Origin: an uncultured Ruminiclostridium sp.
GTDB taxonomy: Bacteria; Bacillota; Clostridia; Oscillospirales; Ruminococcaceae
Direction: 5' to 3'
DNA: 9,389 nt
Assembly: GCA_934462775.1 (NCBI GenBank)
Contig: CAKSIR010000097.1
Span: 1 to 9,389, forward strand
Positions 1 through 4,402 of this stretch are shown piece after piece. Position 1 is the first letter of the stretch. Each line of letters starts with the position of its first letter. The notes under the pieces were generated by a model. It had not been told where the DNA came from. It was given only the letters and a program-made list of their open reading frames with translations, and made no database searches. The position numbers were made by a program, and so were the translations under genes.

Positions 1-21
1 GTATATATGTATATACACACA

Positions 22-43
22 TATATTTTTTTAAAAAAATATA
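22..43. repeat. A/T-only 22-bp perfect palindrome
   Basis: Seven T then seven A, flanked by TATA on each side, form a perfect palindrome centred at 32/33. It lies in an alternating AT stretch at the window edge. It could be a bidirectional terminator of a gene off the left edge or an easily melted site; nothing in view decides this. Confidence 0.5.
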
Positions 44-66
44 AAAAGCGAGTAGAAATTTTCAAA

Positions 67-143
67 AAAAATACACCATGACCGAAAAACCGCATTGTAA
101 AGCCAAAAATCCATGGTGTAAAATAAATCCATGGTGTATTTTT
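67..143. repeat. Three copies of a CCATGGTGTA-type repeat, one inverted
   Basis: A 14-base direct repeat (AAATCCATGGTGTA) occurs at 107-120 and 125-138, 18 bp apart. An inverted copy, AAAAATACACCATG at 67-80, is the exact reverse complement of 130-143. Such a cluster in gene-free DNA suggests a protein-binding site: an operator for a gene off the left edge, or iteron-like repeats. No start codon with a ribosome-binding site and a useful frame follows the ATGs inside the repeats. Confidence 0.6.
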
Positions 144-194
144 CATTTTTCGTGTCAAAAACAAGCGCGAAAAATTTCAGTATTTTGGCAATGT

Positions 195-223
195 TTAACA
201 ATGAAAAACGAGAATGTTACAGT
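195..223 (+). promoter_or_regulatory. Candidate sigma-A-type promoter for the sigma factor gene
   Basis: TTAACA (195-200) and TACAGT (218-223) are separated by 17 bases, matching five and four of six consensus positions. It would give a leader of about 130 bases containing the hairpin at 259-289 and the palindrome at 312-331. Chosen by eye only. Confidence 0.35.
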
Positions 224-258
224 TAAATGCTCGGTAGGCTGTTACTGATGGCAAATTA

Positions 259-289
259 GGCAGCAGCCCCCAAGGCGAGGGGGACTGCC
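259..289 (+). promoter_or_regulatory. GC-rich leader hairpin upstream of the sigma factor gene
   Basis: GGCAG (259-263) pairs with CTGCC (285-289), and five C (267-271) with five G (279-283), around a seven-base loop. No T run follows, so it is not a plain intrinsic terminator. It may be a structured 5' leader element or a dispersed GC-rich repeat. Confidence 0.5.
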
Positions 290-311
290 CGTCTGACTGA
301 CATATAAGGCA

Positions 312-331
312 TTTACTCAATTTTGAGTAAA
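312..331. promoter_or_regulatory. Palindromic operator-like site before the sigma factor gene
   Basis: TTTACTCAA (312-320) and TTGAGTAAA (323-331) form a perfect inverted repeat with a two-base spacer, ending 29 bases before the start codon and just upstream of the ribosome-binding site AAAGAAAGG. Symmetry and position fit a dimeric repressor site controlling the gene; the binding protein is unknown. Confidence 0.5.
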
Positions 332-360
332 ATAGCGGAACAAGCAAAGAAAGGTATTAA

Positions 361-1146
361 ATGAACAACGAACAACTTGCTGTATTTATAGCCCAAGGAG
401 ATAATGACGAGCTTACGCCTTTGCTTTGGGAAAAAACACGAAAGCTTTTCAGACAATGGAGCATAGCTTTTTATCAGAAGCACCGCGACCGCTGCATAAT
501 TACGGGCGTTACCGCAGAGGATTTGTTTTCAGAAAGCTATATCGCTATGCTTGACGCTGTGAAAGGCTATGCGGATAAAGGCGAGGGCTTTACGTTTGCC
601 GCTTTCTGCAAGTACCCGTTTATGACGCACGCCTATGCGCTTGTAGGCTTGCGGACAAGGCGGCAGCTCAGAGAGCCGCTGAACAACTGGGAGAGCCTTA
701 ATGCGCCTATTGCCAATGACGAGGGAGAGGAAACGGAACGCATTGAGTTTGTTGCAGACGATAGCGCACAGCAAGCCTTTGAGGAAGTTATAGAACGTGT
801 TGCCAACGAGCAGGAGCATGAGCTGATTGCCGCTGAAATGCAGAGCCGCCTTGACGAACGGCAAATTCAAGTGCTTATCATGCGCTATTGGCAGGGGAAA
901 ACGTTAAAGGAAGTGTCGGAAACGTTGGAAATAAGCCCCGCAAGAGCAAGGCAGCTTGAAAGAGAAAGCCTGCGGCTGCTTAGCAGGAGCAGACCGCTCC
1001 GTAAACTGTACGAGCTGAATTATTACGCTCATTGTTCTGTCAACTCGTTTCAGAAGTACGGCTCAAGCGTTGAACGCCTAGTTGAAATGCGTGAGCGTTG
1101 CTTTGCGGAGCTTGAGGGAACAATGCGGCAGCTTAAGGAGCAGTGA
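361..1146 (+). CDS. Sigma-70 family RNA polymerase sigma factor of a mobile element
   Basis: A 261-residue protein that should direct RNA polymerase to a specific set of promoters, probably those of the element. A region-2-like segment spans about residues 52-105 (DLFSESYIAMLDAVKGY, then an aromatic- and arginine-rich stretch). A linker rich in acidic residues follows (about 110-160). Region 4 is at about 164-210, with DERQIQVLIMRYWQGKTLKE leading into the helix-turn-helix around TLKEVSETLEISPARARQLE. About 50 residues continue past region 4, with a segment containing SFQKYGSSVERLVEM that I associate with phage- and ICE-type sigma factors. ATG 361 follows AAAGAAAGG at a six-base gap. The upstream hairpin and palindrome suggest local control, and a terminator lies downstream at 1377-1405. 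The family call is strong; its regulon is not visible. Confidence 0.88.
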   Translation: MNNEQLAVFIAQGDNDELTPLLWEKTRKLFRQWSIAFYQKHRDRCIITGVTAEDLFSESYIAMLDAVKGYADKGEGFTFAAFCKYPFMTHAYALVGLRTRRQLREPLNNWESLNAPIANDEGEETERIEFVADDSAQQAFEEVIERVANEQEHELIAAEMQSRLDERQIQVLIMRYWQGKTLKEVSETLEISPARARQLERESLRLLSRSRPLRKLYELNYYAHCSVNSFQKYGSSVERLVEMRERCFAELEGTMRQLKEQ

Positions 1147-1376
1147 AAATCGCCCACACCAACTCAGCAGGAGCCCCCTGCCTTTGCCCTCTGACGAGCT
1201 GAAGCGGCTCCCATTTGACGTGCCTGTGTGTAAATAGAATATTCCCAATACAGGGTTGAAAAACGCAGTAAAAGGCACGCAATTTATGGTAATATAAAAT
1301 CATCTTTAGCGAAACTGGGCGGCTCTGAGGGCTTGCGGGCTGCCACACAGCTTATAATTGCTCTATTATTCACCTT
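1147..1376. other. Intergenic stretch without a convincing gene
   Basis: No reading frame with a ribosome-binding site stands out on either strand. A short hairpin, GCAGG (1167-1171) with CCTGC (1177-1181), follows the sigma factor gene and could slow or stop polymerase, but it lacks a clean T run. A looser GC pairing lies around 1318-1345. No clear promoter was found. Confidence 0.5.
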
Positions 1377-1405
1377 AAGGGGTCGTTAAAACGGTGACCC
1401 CTTTT
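1377..1405 (+). terminator. Intrinsic terminator-like hairpin (copy A of a pair)
   Basis: AAGGGGTC (1377-1384) pairs perfectly with GACCCCTT (1396-1403) around an 11-base loop and runs into TTTT. It most likely ends the transcript of the sigma factor gene. A sister hairpin of the same design lies at 1468-1494. Confidence 0.72.
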
Positions 1406-1419
1406 GCTCTGTTCAATCG

Positions 1420-1441
1420 TTTGTGACATCGATGTCACAAA
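1420..1441. promoter_or_regulatory. 22-bp perfect palindrome, candidate operator
   Basis: Perfect inverted symmetry centred at 1430/1431, with outer arms TTTGTGACATC and GATGTCACAAA. It lies between the hairpins at 1377 and 1468 and ahead of the gene at 1509. It resembles the TGTGA/TCACA half-sites of CRP-family regulators, but the gap between half-sites is eight bases rather than six. A site for an element-encoded dimeric regulator is a reasonable guess; the protein is unknown. Confidence 0.55.
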
Positions 1442-1467
1442 ATCGGCGGGCAATTTAAAGGCACTGC

Positions 1468-1496
1468 AAGGGTGTAACGAAACGCGACACCCTTTT
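1468..1496 (+). promoter_or_regulatory. Second terminator-like hairpin (copy B), just before a gene
   Basis: AAGGGTGT (1468-1475) pairs perfectly with ACACCCTT (1487-1494), with an 11-base loop and then TTTT (1493-1496). It ends 14 bases before ATG 1509, where a plain terminator would silence the gene. It may be an attenuator, or an element acting as structured or single-stranded DNA. Its design matches the hairpin at 1377-1403. Confidence 0.55.
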
Positions 1497-1508
1497 CACC
1501 GCAATTTT

Positions 1509-1817
1509 ATGAGAGATATATTCATTCAATTGGACGAAATTCGTCTGATTGAACACCCGCAGCAAGGAAAGGATGTGCTTAACATAGATGTAATCGAAAA
1601 TACTGCCATGCACAAAGATTTGTGTGCTGAAATTGCACAGATAAGCGGCAACCTCAAGGGCGCAGTAATTACAAGCTTTGAGCCGCTTATTGACGGTAAA
1701 AACGTTGTGGGCGTATGCGTTAGCTTAAAGCAAGGCAAGAATAATTGTAACGTTGTTATTGATATGCCCGAAAACGTTGACGGTAATATCGGCATTGATG
1801 TAATCAAGGGCTATTAA
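1509..1817 (+). CDS. Unrecognised 102-residue protein
   Basis: I do not recognise this protein. It reads as a compact soluble alpha/beta protein of alternating hydrophobic strands (ITSFEPLIDGKNVVGVCVSL, then NCNVVIDMPENVDGNIGIDV), with no signal peptide, membrane segment or clear motif. The frame stays open leftwards to a TTG at 1404, but that lies in the loop-side end of a terminator and the extra residues look unlike protein, so ATG 1509 is preferred. No good ribosome-binding site precedes 1509; GTG 1575, preceded by AAGGAAAGG, is an alternative giving 80 residues. The hairpin just upstream suggests regulated expression, and a terminator follows at 1824-1857. That it is coding is likely; its role is unknown. 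Confidence 0.6.
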   Translation: MRDIFIQLDEIRLIEHPQQGKDVLNIDVIENTAMHKDLCAEIAQISGNLKGAVITSFEPLIDGKNVVGVCVSLKQGKNNCNVVIDMPENVDGNIGIDVIKGY

Positions 1818-1823
1818 AGTAAG

Positions 1824-1857
1824 GCGGCAGTGTTCCGAGCGGAGCGTTGCCGCTTTT
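1824..1857 (+). terminator. Intrinsic terminator after the 1509-1817 gene
   Basis: GCGGCA (1824-1829) pairs with TGCCGC (1848-1853), an inner TCCG/CGGA stem (1834-1837, 1840-1843) closes the loop, and TTTT follows. It begins seven bases after the stop codon. Confidence 0.72.
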
Positions 1858-2164
1858 GCATTGCACACCGTCCGAAAATCGGACAATTAAGCGCCGAGAG
1901 AACGCCGAAAGCTCCAACATATTCCCACATTTGCGAAAACGCGGGCGCTGTACTGCTTGCCGTCAGTAGCCCTCAATTTGAGGGTAACTGAAAATTCGGG
2001 ATTTTTTAGTTAGCAGCTCCGACACCTAAATTTTAAGGCGTCCTCTGCCCATAATCACAGCCGAGCCTATCGCAGGGCGGTGCTTTCCGAAAACGCGGAA
2101 ACCAATGCAAGCCAATGGACGGGCGAAGCGCCCACCCATCTTCTTTATGGACAACACAATAATA
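1858..2164. other. Gene-free, hairpin-rich stretch
   Basis: No credible coding frame was found on either strand. Inverted repeats are dense: GTCCGA/TCGGAC (1870-1875, 1879-1884), CCCTCAA/TTGAGGG (1970-1976, 1978-1984), an imperfect TAACT...AGTTA stem (about 1985-2015), TTTCCG/CGGAAA (2084-2089, 2096-2101) and GGGCG/CGCCC (about 2120-2132). This could be a structured RNA, an origin of transfer, or eroded sequence. Confidence 0.5.
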
Positions 2165-2207
2165 AAAGCGGCTTTGCCCTTGTGGACATTGCCGCTTTAG
2201 TTTTTTT
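2165..2207. terminator. Bidirectional terminator downstream of the toxin-antitoxin-like operon
   Basis: AAAGCGGC (2165-2172) pairs with GCCGCTTT (2191-2198) across an 18-base loop. On the plus strand it is followed by seven T (2201-2207). On the minus strand it is followed by TTTTATTATT and begins about 13 bases after the stop codon of the zinc protein gene, so it should end that operon. Confidence 0.7.
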
Positions 2208-2211
2208 AGTA

Positions 2212-2436
2212 TTATGCAGCTGTGTAGCTTACGATTGCAACCTCTGTCATTACCTTTTCGAGCTCGTCAATGATTTGCTCAATGCGCTCCGCAACATCGG
2301 CGGTGTATGCTGTTTCGCCGCATTGCTGACATTTATAACAAGGCACGTTCTTAATGATTACAATGCAGTTCTTAAGTTGTGCGAAATGTGTTGTAGTATC
2401 GGGGAGCATATCCCCTTTGCAGTAAAAGCAAGTCAT
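2212..2436 (-). CDS. YgiT/MqsA-type zinc-finger protein, probable antitoxin
   Basis: A 74-residue protein with two Cys pairs, C3-x2-C6 and C36-x2-C39 (plus C33), spaced like the zinc-binding N-terminal domain of MqsA antitoxins (MTCFYCKGDM near the start, CYKCQQCGETAYT in the middle). A predicted helix (about 48-66) ends the protein. Full-length MqsA carries a C-terminal helix-turn-helix domain; there is no room for it here. The start overlaps the stop of the DUF4258 gene by four bases (ATGA), and a strong AAAGGTGG site precedes it, so the two are translationally coupled. DUF4258 and YgiT-type genes are commonly paired, which supports an antitoxin role: binding and neutralising its neighbour. 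Whether it also binds DNA is unclear. Confidence 0.85.
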   Translation of the reverse strand: MTCFYCKGDMLPDTTTHFAQLKNCIVIIKNVPCYKCQQCGETAYTADVAERIEQIIDELEKVMTEVAIVSYTAA

Positions 2437-2762
2437 TTGTTTACCACCTTTCTTGTTTTGTTATCAATTTCCCACCTGGTGCTGTCCGGAAAATATGCCG
2501 TTATAACCCACAGCTTAGTGTTATCTGTTCCGCATACAATATGCAGCGGCAATGCCTTTGATGATGAGCCGAGTATAAGACAACTGGGGTGCGGGTAATC
2601 ATAAGGGTACTGCTCTATTACTTCTCCGTCTGCGATTGCTGAAAAAACGTCTGCGATTTTTATTCCGCGTTCTCTGAAACGGTCAAGAGTATGCTGTGTA
2701 ATTATAACATTGGTATGCACCTTTGCAATTGCTTGAAGCTGTTCAATAGTAATGCTGTTCAT
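2433..2762 (-). CDS. DUF4258 family protein, probable toxin of a toxin-antitoxin pair
   Basis: A 109-residue protein with the conserved pattern I know from DUF4258: ITQHTLDRFRERGIKIADV (H24, R28, R30, R32), GEVIEQYPYDYPHPSCLILG (46-65), LHIVCG (73-78) and VITAYFPDSTRWE (86-98). The family is generally linked to the RelE/MqsR-like fold of small ribonuclease toxins; that this protein cuts RNA is inference. H24 and the arginines are the natural catalytic candidates. Its gene starts 12 bases after the ribbon-helix-helix gene, with AGGGG in the gap as ribosome-binding site, and overlaps the zinc protein gene by ATGA. Toxin-before-antitoxin order matches mqsRA. No truncation is seen. Confidence 0.85.
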   Translation of the reverse strand: MNSITIEQLQAIAKVHTNVIITQHTLDRFRERGIKIADVFSAIADGEVIEQYPYDYPHPSCLILGSSSKALPLHIVCGTDNTKLWVITAYFPDSTRWEIDNKTRKVVNK

Positions 2763-2774
2763 CAGCCCACCCCT

Positions 2775-2972
2775 TTATAATTCTATATCGTTCCCCGTAT
2801 CAGCCTTATATTGAGCCTGCACGGCGCTTTTGATATACCCGTTTATACTTTTGCCTTGCTCCTTTGCAACGTCTTGTAAGGGCTGTTTTGAGCCTTTCTT
2901 AATTGATAAAGAAACACGCTCATAATTTTCGGCATTCCATTTGTTTTTACTTGCGGTTGATTTAAGTCCCAT
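2775..2972 (-). CDS. Ribbon-helix-helix (Arc-type) DNA-binding protein
   Basis: A 65-residue protein with a basic N-terminus, a short strand (YERVSLSIKKGSK, about 18-30), helix A (QPLQDVAKEQG) and helix B (SINGYIKSAVQAQYKA). This is the layout of small ribbon-helix-helix proteins; dimers insert the strand pair into the DNA major groove. It is the first gene of a minus-strand operon with the DUF4258 and zinc protein genes, 12 bases from the next start. It lies directly beneath the repeated ACTTGTrCAAGT palindromes, so autoregulation is likely. An AAAGG site precedes ATG 2972. It could instead be a free-standing antitoxin or a transfer-gene regulator. Confidence 0.78.
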   Translation of the reverse strand: MGLKSTASKNKWNAENYERVSLSIKKGSKQPLQDVAKEQGKSINGYIKSAVQAQYKADTGNDIEL

Positions 2973-2999
2973 AAAATCACTACCTTTCCCATTATCCTT

Positions 3000-3028
3000 A
3001 TTTTATCATATTTTAAATACTTGTACAA
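3000..3028 (-). promoter_or_regulatory. Promoter of the ribbon-helix-helix/DUF4258/YgiT operon
   Basis: On the minus strand, TTGTAC (3028-3023) and TAAAAT (3005-3000) are separated by 17 bases. The -35 hexamer sits inside the leftmost operator palindrome, so a bound regulator would block polymerase. Confidence 0.6.
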
Positions 3029-3113
3029 GTATAAATATGCACAAGAATACTTGTGCAAGTTCGTGCATATTGCCATTTGCAATACTTGTGCAAGTATGAT
3101 ATACTATACTTGT
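3017..3113. repeat. Array of three ACTTGTrCAAGT palindromes plus a half-site, operator region
   Basis: Full palindromes: ATACTTGTACAAGTAT at 3017-3032 (perfect, 16 bp), ACTTGTGCAAGT at 3049-3060, and ATACTTGTGCAAGTAT at 3082-3097. A half-site ATACTTG lies at 3106-3112. Extra symmetry surrounds the middle copy: GCACAAG/CTTGTGC (3039-3045, 3050-3056) and ATATGCAC/GTGCATAT (3035-3042, 3063-3070). Centres are 30 and 35 bp apart. The outer copies overlap the two divergent promoters. This is strong evidence for a shared operator; that the neighbouring ribbon-helix-helix protein binds it is inference. Confidence 0.82.
3077..3105 (+). promoter_or_regulatory. Divergent promoter of the coiled-coil peptide gene
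   Basis: TTGCAA (3077-3082) and TATACT (3100-3105) are separated by exactly 17 bases. The third operator palindrome (3082-3097) fills the spacer, so binding there should repress it. The start of transcription would fall near 3112. Confidence 0.65.
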
Positions 3114-3152
3114 AAGGCAAGGGAAAGACCTTTACGGAAGGAAGTGAGGAAA

Positions 3153-3266
3153 ATGTCAATGACGGCAATGGAGCTTAAGCGCTTTGAGGAGCTAATAAGA
3201 GAAAACGAGCAGCTTAAGCGGGAAATCGAACAGCTTAAGGCAGAAATTGAAAAGCTGAACGAATAA
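3153..3266 (+). CDS. 37-residue coiled-coil (leucine-zipper-like) peptide
   Basis: A very small protein consisting almost wholly of a charged amphipathic helix with leucine/isoleucine heptads (ELKRFEELIRENEQLKREIE, continuing as further QLKAEIEKL-type turns). It should form a dimeric or trimeric coiled coil, or pair with a partner protein. The DNA repeats CAGCTTAAG at heptad intervals. AAGGAAG and GAGG upstream allow ATG 3153 or ATG 3159 as start; a longer open frame back to 3021 runs through the operator array and is not credible. It has its own operator-controlled promoter, divergent from the toxin-antitoxin-like operon, and a hairpin follows. It may be an adaptor, an anti-regulator or a third partner of that operon; no function is recognised. 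Confidence 0.62.
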   Translation: MSMTAMELKRFEELIRENEQLKREIEQLKAEIEKLNE

Positions 3267-3271
3267 AAAGA

Positions 3272-3305
3272 AATGGGCGGCTCTCGTCGAAAAGCACCAC
3301 CCATT
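3272..3305 (+). other. Hairpin after the coiled-coil peptide gene
   Basis: AATGGG (3272-3277) pairs with CCCATT (3300-3305), and GG (3279-3280) with CC (3297-3298), with one mismatch between. No T run follows. It stands six bases upstream of the stronger hairpin at 3311-3350. Confidence 0.45.
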
Positions 3306-3310
3306 ACCCC

Positions 3311-3350
3311 ATAAAGGCGAGCCGGTAGCCTTGCACCGGTTCCCCTTTAT
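3311..3350 (+). terminator. Long hairpin, probable terminator
   Basis: Two 16-base arms (ATAAAGGCGAGCCGGT at 3311-3326; ACCGGTTCCCCTTTAT at 3335-3350) pair with one C-C mismatch and one G-U pair around an eight-base loop, ending in TTTATT. It lies 44 bases before the HIRAN-like gene, so it either ends the coiled-coil transcript or attenuates read-through into that gene. Confidence 0.55.
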
Positions 3351-3393
3351 TCTATCAAACAGCAAGGCAAATGTCAATAGAAAGGGCAAAAAA

Positions 3394-3825
3394 ATGAACA
3401 ACACATTTAAAAGCCGTGTGTGCATAATCGCAAACCACCTTGTAAAGCAAGGCGTTCAGCGTTCAGCGGCAATGGCGAGGGCGTGGCTTACGGTCAAGCT
3501 CCGCCGCATTGAAACCAAAACCGCGGGCGTTACTAAGGGCAACCGTCAGGCGCTGCTTTCACGCCTTGCAGGGTACGCAGCCGAACAGGTCACAATTAAG
3601 CTCCTGCACGAGCAAGGCAACCCCGCAGACTGCAACGCCGTTCAGGTGATTGCCGCTGTTAAAGGCAAAGGCTCTGCGGTTATGGGCTATCTTAACAGGC
3701 AGCTTGCTTCTGTGGTTGCTCCGCTGCTGGATAAAGGGCAAGCGGTTGCAGGTGCGTTTAAAGCTGTAACGGGCGGCTCTGCATACTATCTCAATTATGG
3801 GCTGAATATCGAAATAACGTTGTAG
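3394..3825 (+). CDS. HIRAN-like domain protein of a mobile element
   Basis: A 143-residue protein. The first ~45 residues form a basic helical segment (SRVCIIANHLVKQGVQRSAA, then AWLTVKLRRIETKTAG). From about residue 58 the sequence matches the HIRAN pattern as I know it: EQVTIKLLHEQGNPADCNAV (64-83), a repeat of hydrophobic strands with GKGSAVMGYLNRQLA (91-105), and a C-terminal strand YGLNIEITL. HIRAN domains bind DNA ends or single-stranded 3' ends in HLTF-type remodelers, and small stand-alone versions occur in mobile elements. Here it might recognise stalled or single-stranded DNA, but that is inference. ATG 3394 is preceded by AAAGGG; the frame opens earlier only inside a hairpin. The stop lies in a tandem repeat. 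Confidence 0.7.
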   Translation: MNNTFKSRVCIIANHLVKQGVQRSAAMARAWLTVKLRRIETKTAGVTKGNRQALLSRLAGYAAEQVTIKLLHEQGNPADCNAVQVIAAVKGKGSAVMGYLNRQLASVVAPLLDKGQAVAGAFKAVTGGSAYYLNYGLNIEITL

Positions 3826-3840
3826 TAAAATGTAGTAAAA
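3821..3840. repeat. Tandem 10-bp repeat spanning a stop codon
   Basis: TGTAGTAAAA occurs twice head to tail. The first copy holds the TAG stop of the HIRAN-like gene, so a frameshift here would alter only the last residues. Probably a small slippage duplication. Confidence 0.7.
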
Positions 3841-3841
3841 T

Positions 3842-3863
3842 TTTGTGCACCCGAGTGCACAAA
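3842..3863. promoter_or_regulatory. GTGCAC hairpin/operator before the three-gene operon
   Basis: TTTGTGCAC (3842-3850) and GTGCACAAA (3855-3863) are perfect inverted arms with a CCGA spacer. It lies 33 bases upstream of ATG 3897. It may be a terminator for the HIRAN-like gene or an operator. The TTGTGCA core recurs in the operator array at 3049-3097. Confidence 0.5.
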
Positions 3864-3896
3864 TCGAAAAAATATAAATGAAAGGAATTTCATGCA

Positions 3897-4163
3897 ATGG
3901 AAAACACATCACAAATAGACAAGCTCGAGGAGCTTGCCGACAGAATAAGCCAGGCAAAAGACCTTTTGCTTACAGTTCTTGACTTCATAGAAAGCGAATG
4001 CCCAAACGAGTACAACAATAAACCGTTGACGGTTGCCGCTTACATATTCCCAAAGCTTAACCGATACAAGAGCGTTTTAAGCTGCGCTATACAGAGTATA
4101 AGCCAAACAAACTCACAGCTATACAGCATTTGCGAGGAAGAATGGGAAGAGGTGCAGGCATGA
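3897..4163 (+). CDS. Unrecognised 88-residue helical protein, first of a coupled trio
   Basis: Not recognised. The sequence is predominantly helical: an amphipathic N-terminal helix (SQIDKLEELADRISQAKDLL), a short acidic turn, then helices over AAYIFPKLNRYKSVLSCAIQ and a C-terminal acidic helix (EEEWEEVQA). There is no signal peptide or membrane segment. AAAGGAA lies ten bases before ATG 3897; ATG 3892 is out of frame and rejected. Its TGA overlaps the next ATG as ATGA. With the next protein it shares the order ELxxxxxQAK near the N-terminus followed by helices, which hints at paralogy. Likely a two- or three-helix bundle, perhaps an accessory or anti-defence protein of the element, but no role can be assigned. 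Confidence 0.7.
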   Translation: MENTSQIDKLEELADRISQAKDLLLTVLDFIESECPNEYNNKPLTVAAYIFPKLNRYKSVLSCAIQSISQTNSQLYSICEEEWEEVQA

Positions 4164-4402
4164 ATAAGTCAAGTATATCTAACTCTCTGATATTCGAGCT
4201 TGAGGGTGTGGCTTACCAAGCTAAGAGCATTTGCGATTTAGTCGGAATGCTTACAGATAGCGCCGAAAGTCCAAACACGATTGATAATTATGAGCAAGGT
4301 ATTTCACTGATATACTCGTTATTTACAGCAAATTGCAACAAGCTTCAGCAGGTCTTTGAAAAAATGCACCGTGAGGCAAATGCAGAAAGAGGGCAGGCAT
4401 GA
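4160..4402 (+). CDS. Unrecognised 80-residue helical protein, second of the trio
   Basis: Not recognised. It is mainly helical (FELEGVAYQAKSICDLVGML, then ISLIYSLFTANCNKLQQVFE), with a short charged tail. ATG 4160 overlaps the preceding stop by ATGA, preceded by GAAGAGGTGCAGGC as ribosome-binding site; an upstream in-frame start at 4130 would lie inside the previous gene and is not preferred. Its own stop overlaps the next start in the same way. The sequences before ATG 4160 and ATG 4399 are nearly alike (GAGGTGCAGGC and GAGGGCAGGC), suggesting the genes arose by duplication or that the junction was copied. Function unknown. Confidence 0.68.
   Translation: MNKSSISNSLIFELEGVAYQAKSICDLVGMLTDSAESPNTIDNYEQGISLIYSLFTANCNKLQQVFEKMHREANAERGQA

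Noticed and set aside
1420..1441. A CRP or FNR binding site
   Set aside because: TGTGA and TCACA half-sites are present, but the gap is eight bases rather than six and no such regulator is in view.
1404..1508. Longer start (TTG 1404) for the 102-residue protein
   Set aside because: It would begin within the terminator's T run and cross the 22-bp palindrome and second hairpin; the added residues do not look like protein.
2080..2598. A 172-codon open frame on the plus strand
   Set aside because: It lies opposite the DUF4258 and zinc protein genes, both of which have recognisable domains, ribosome-binding sites and coupling. Its own product has no motif and no ribosome-binding site.
3017..3113. 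CRISPR-like array
   Set aside because: Copies are 12-16 bp palindromes at unequal spacing with no spacer-sized inserts, and they overlap promoters; they are operators.
3021..3152. N-terminal extension of the coiled-coil peptide back to 3021
   Set aside because: The added codons run through the operator palindromes and both promoter boxes; the good ribosome-binding site lies just before 3153.
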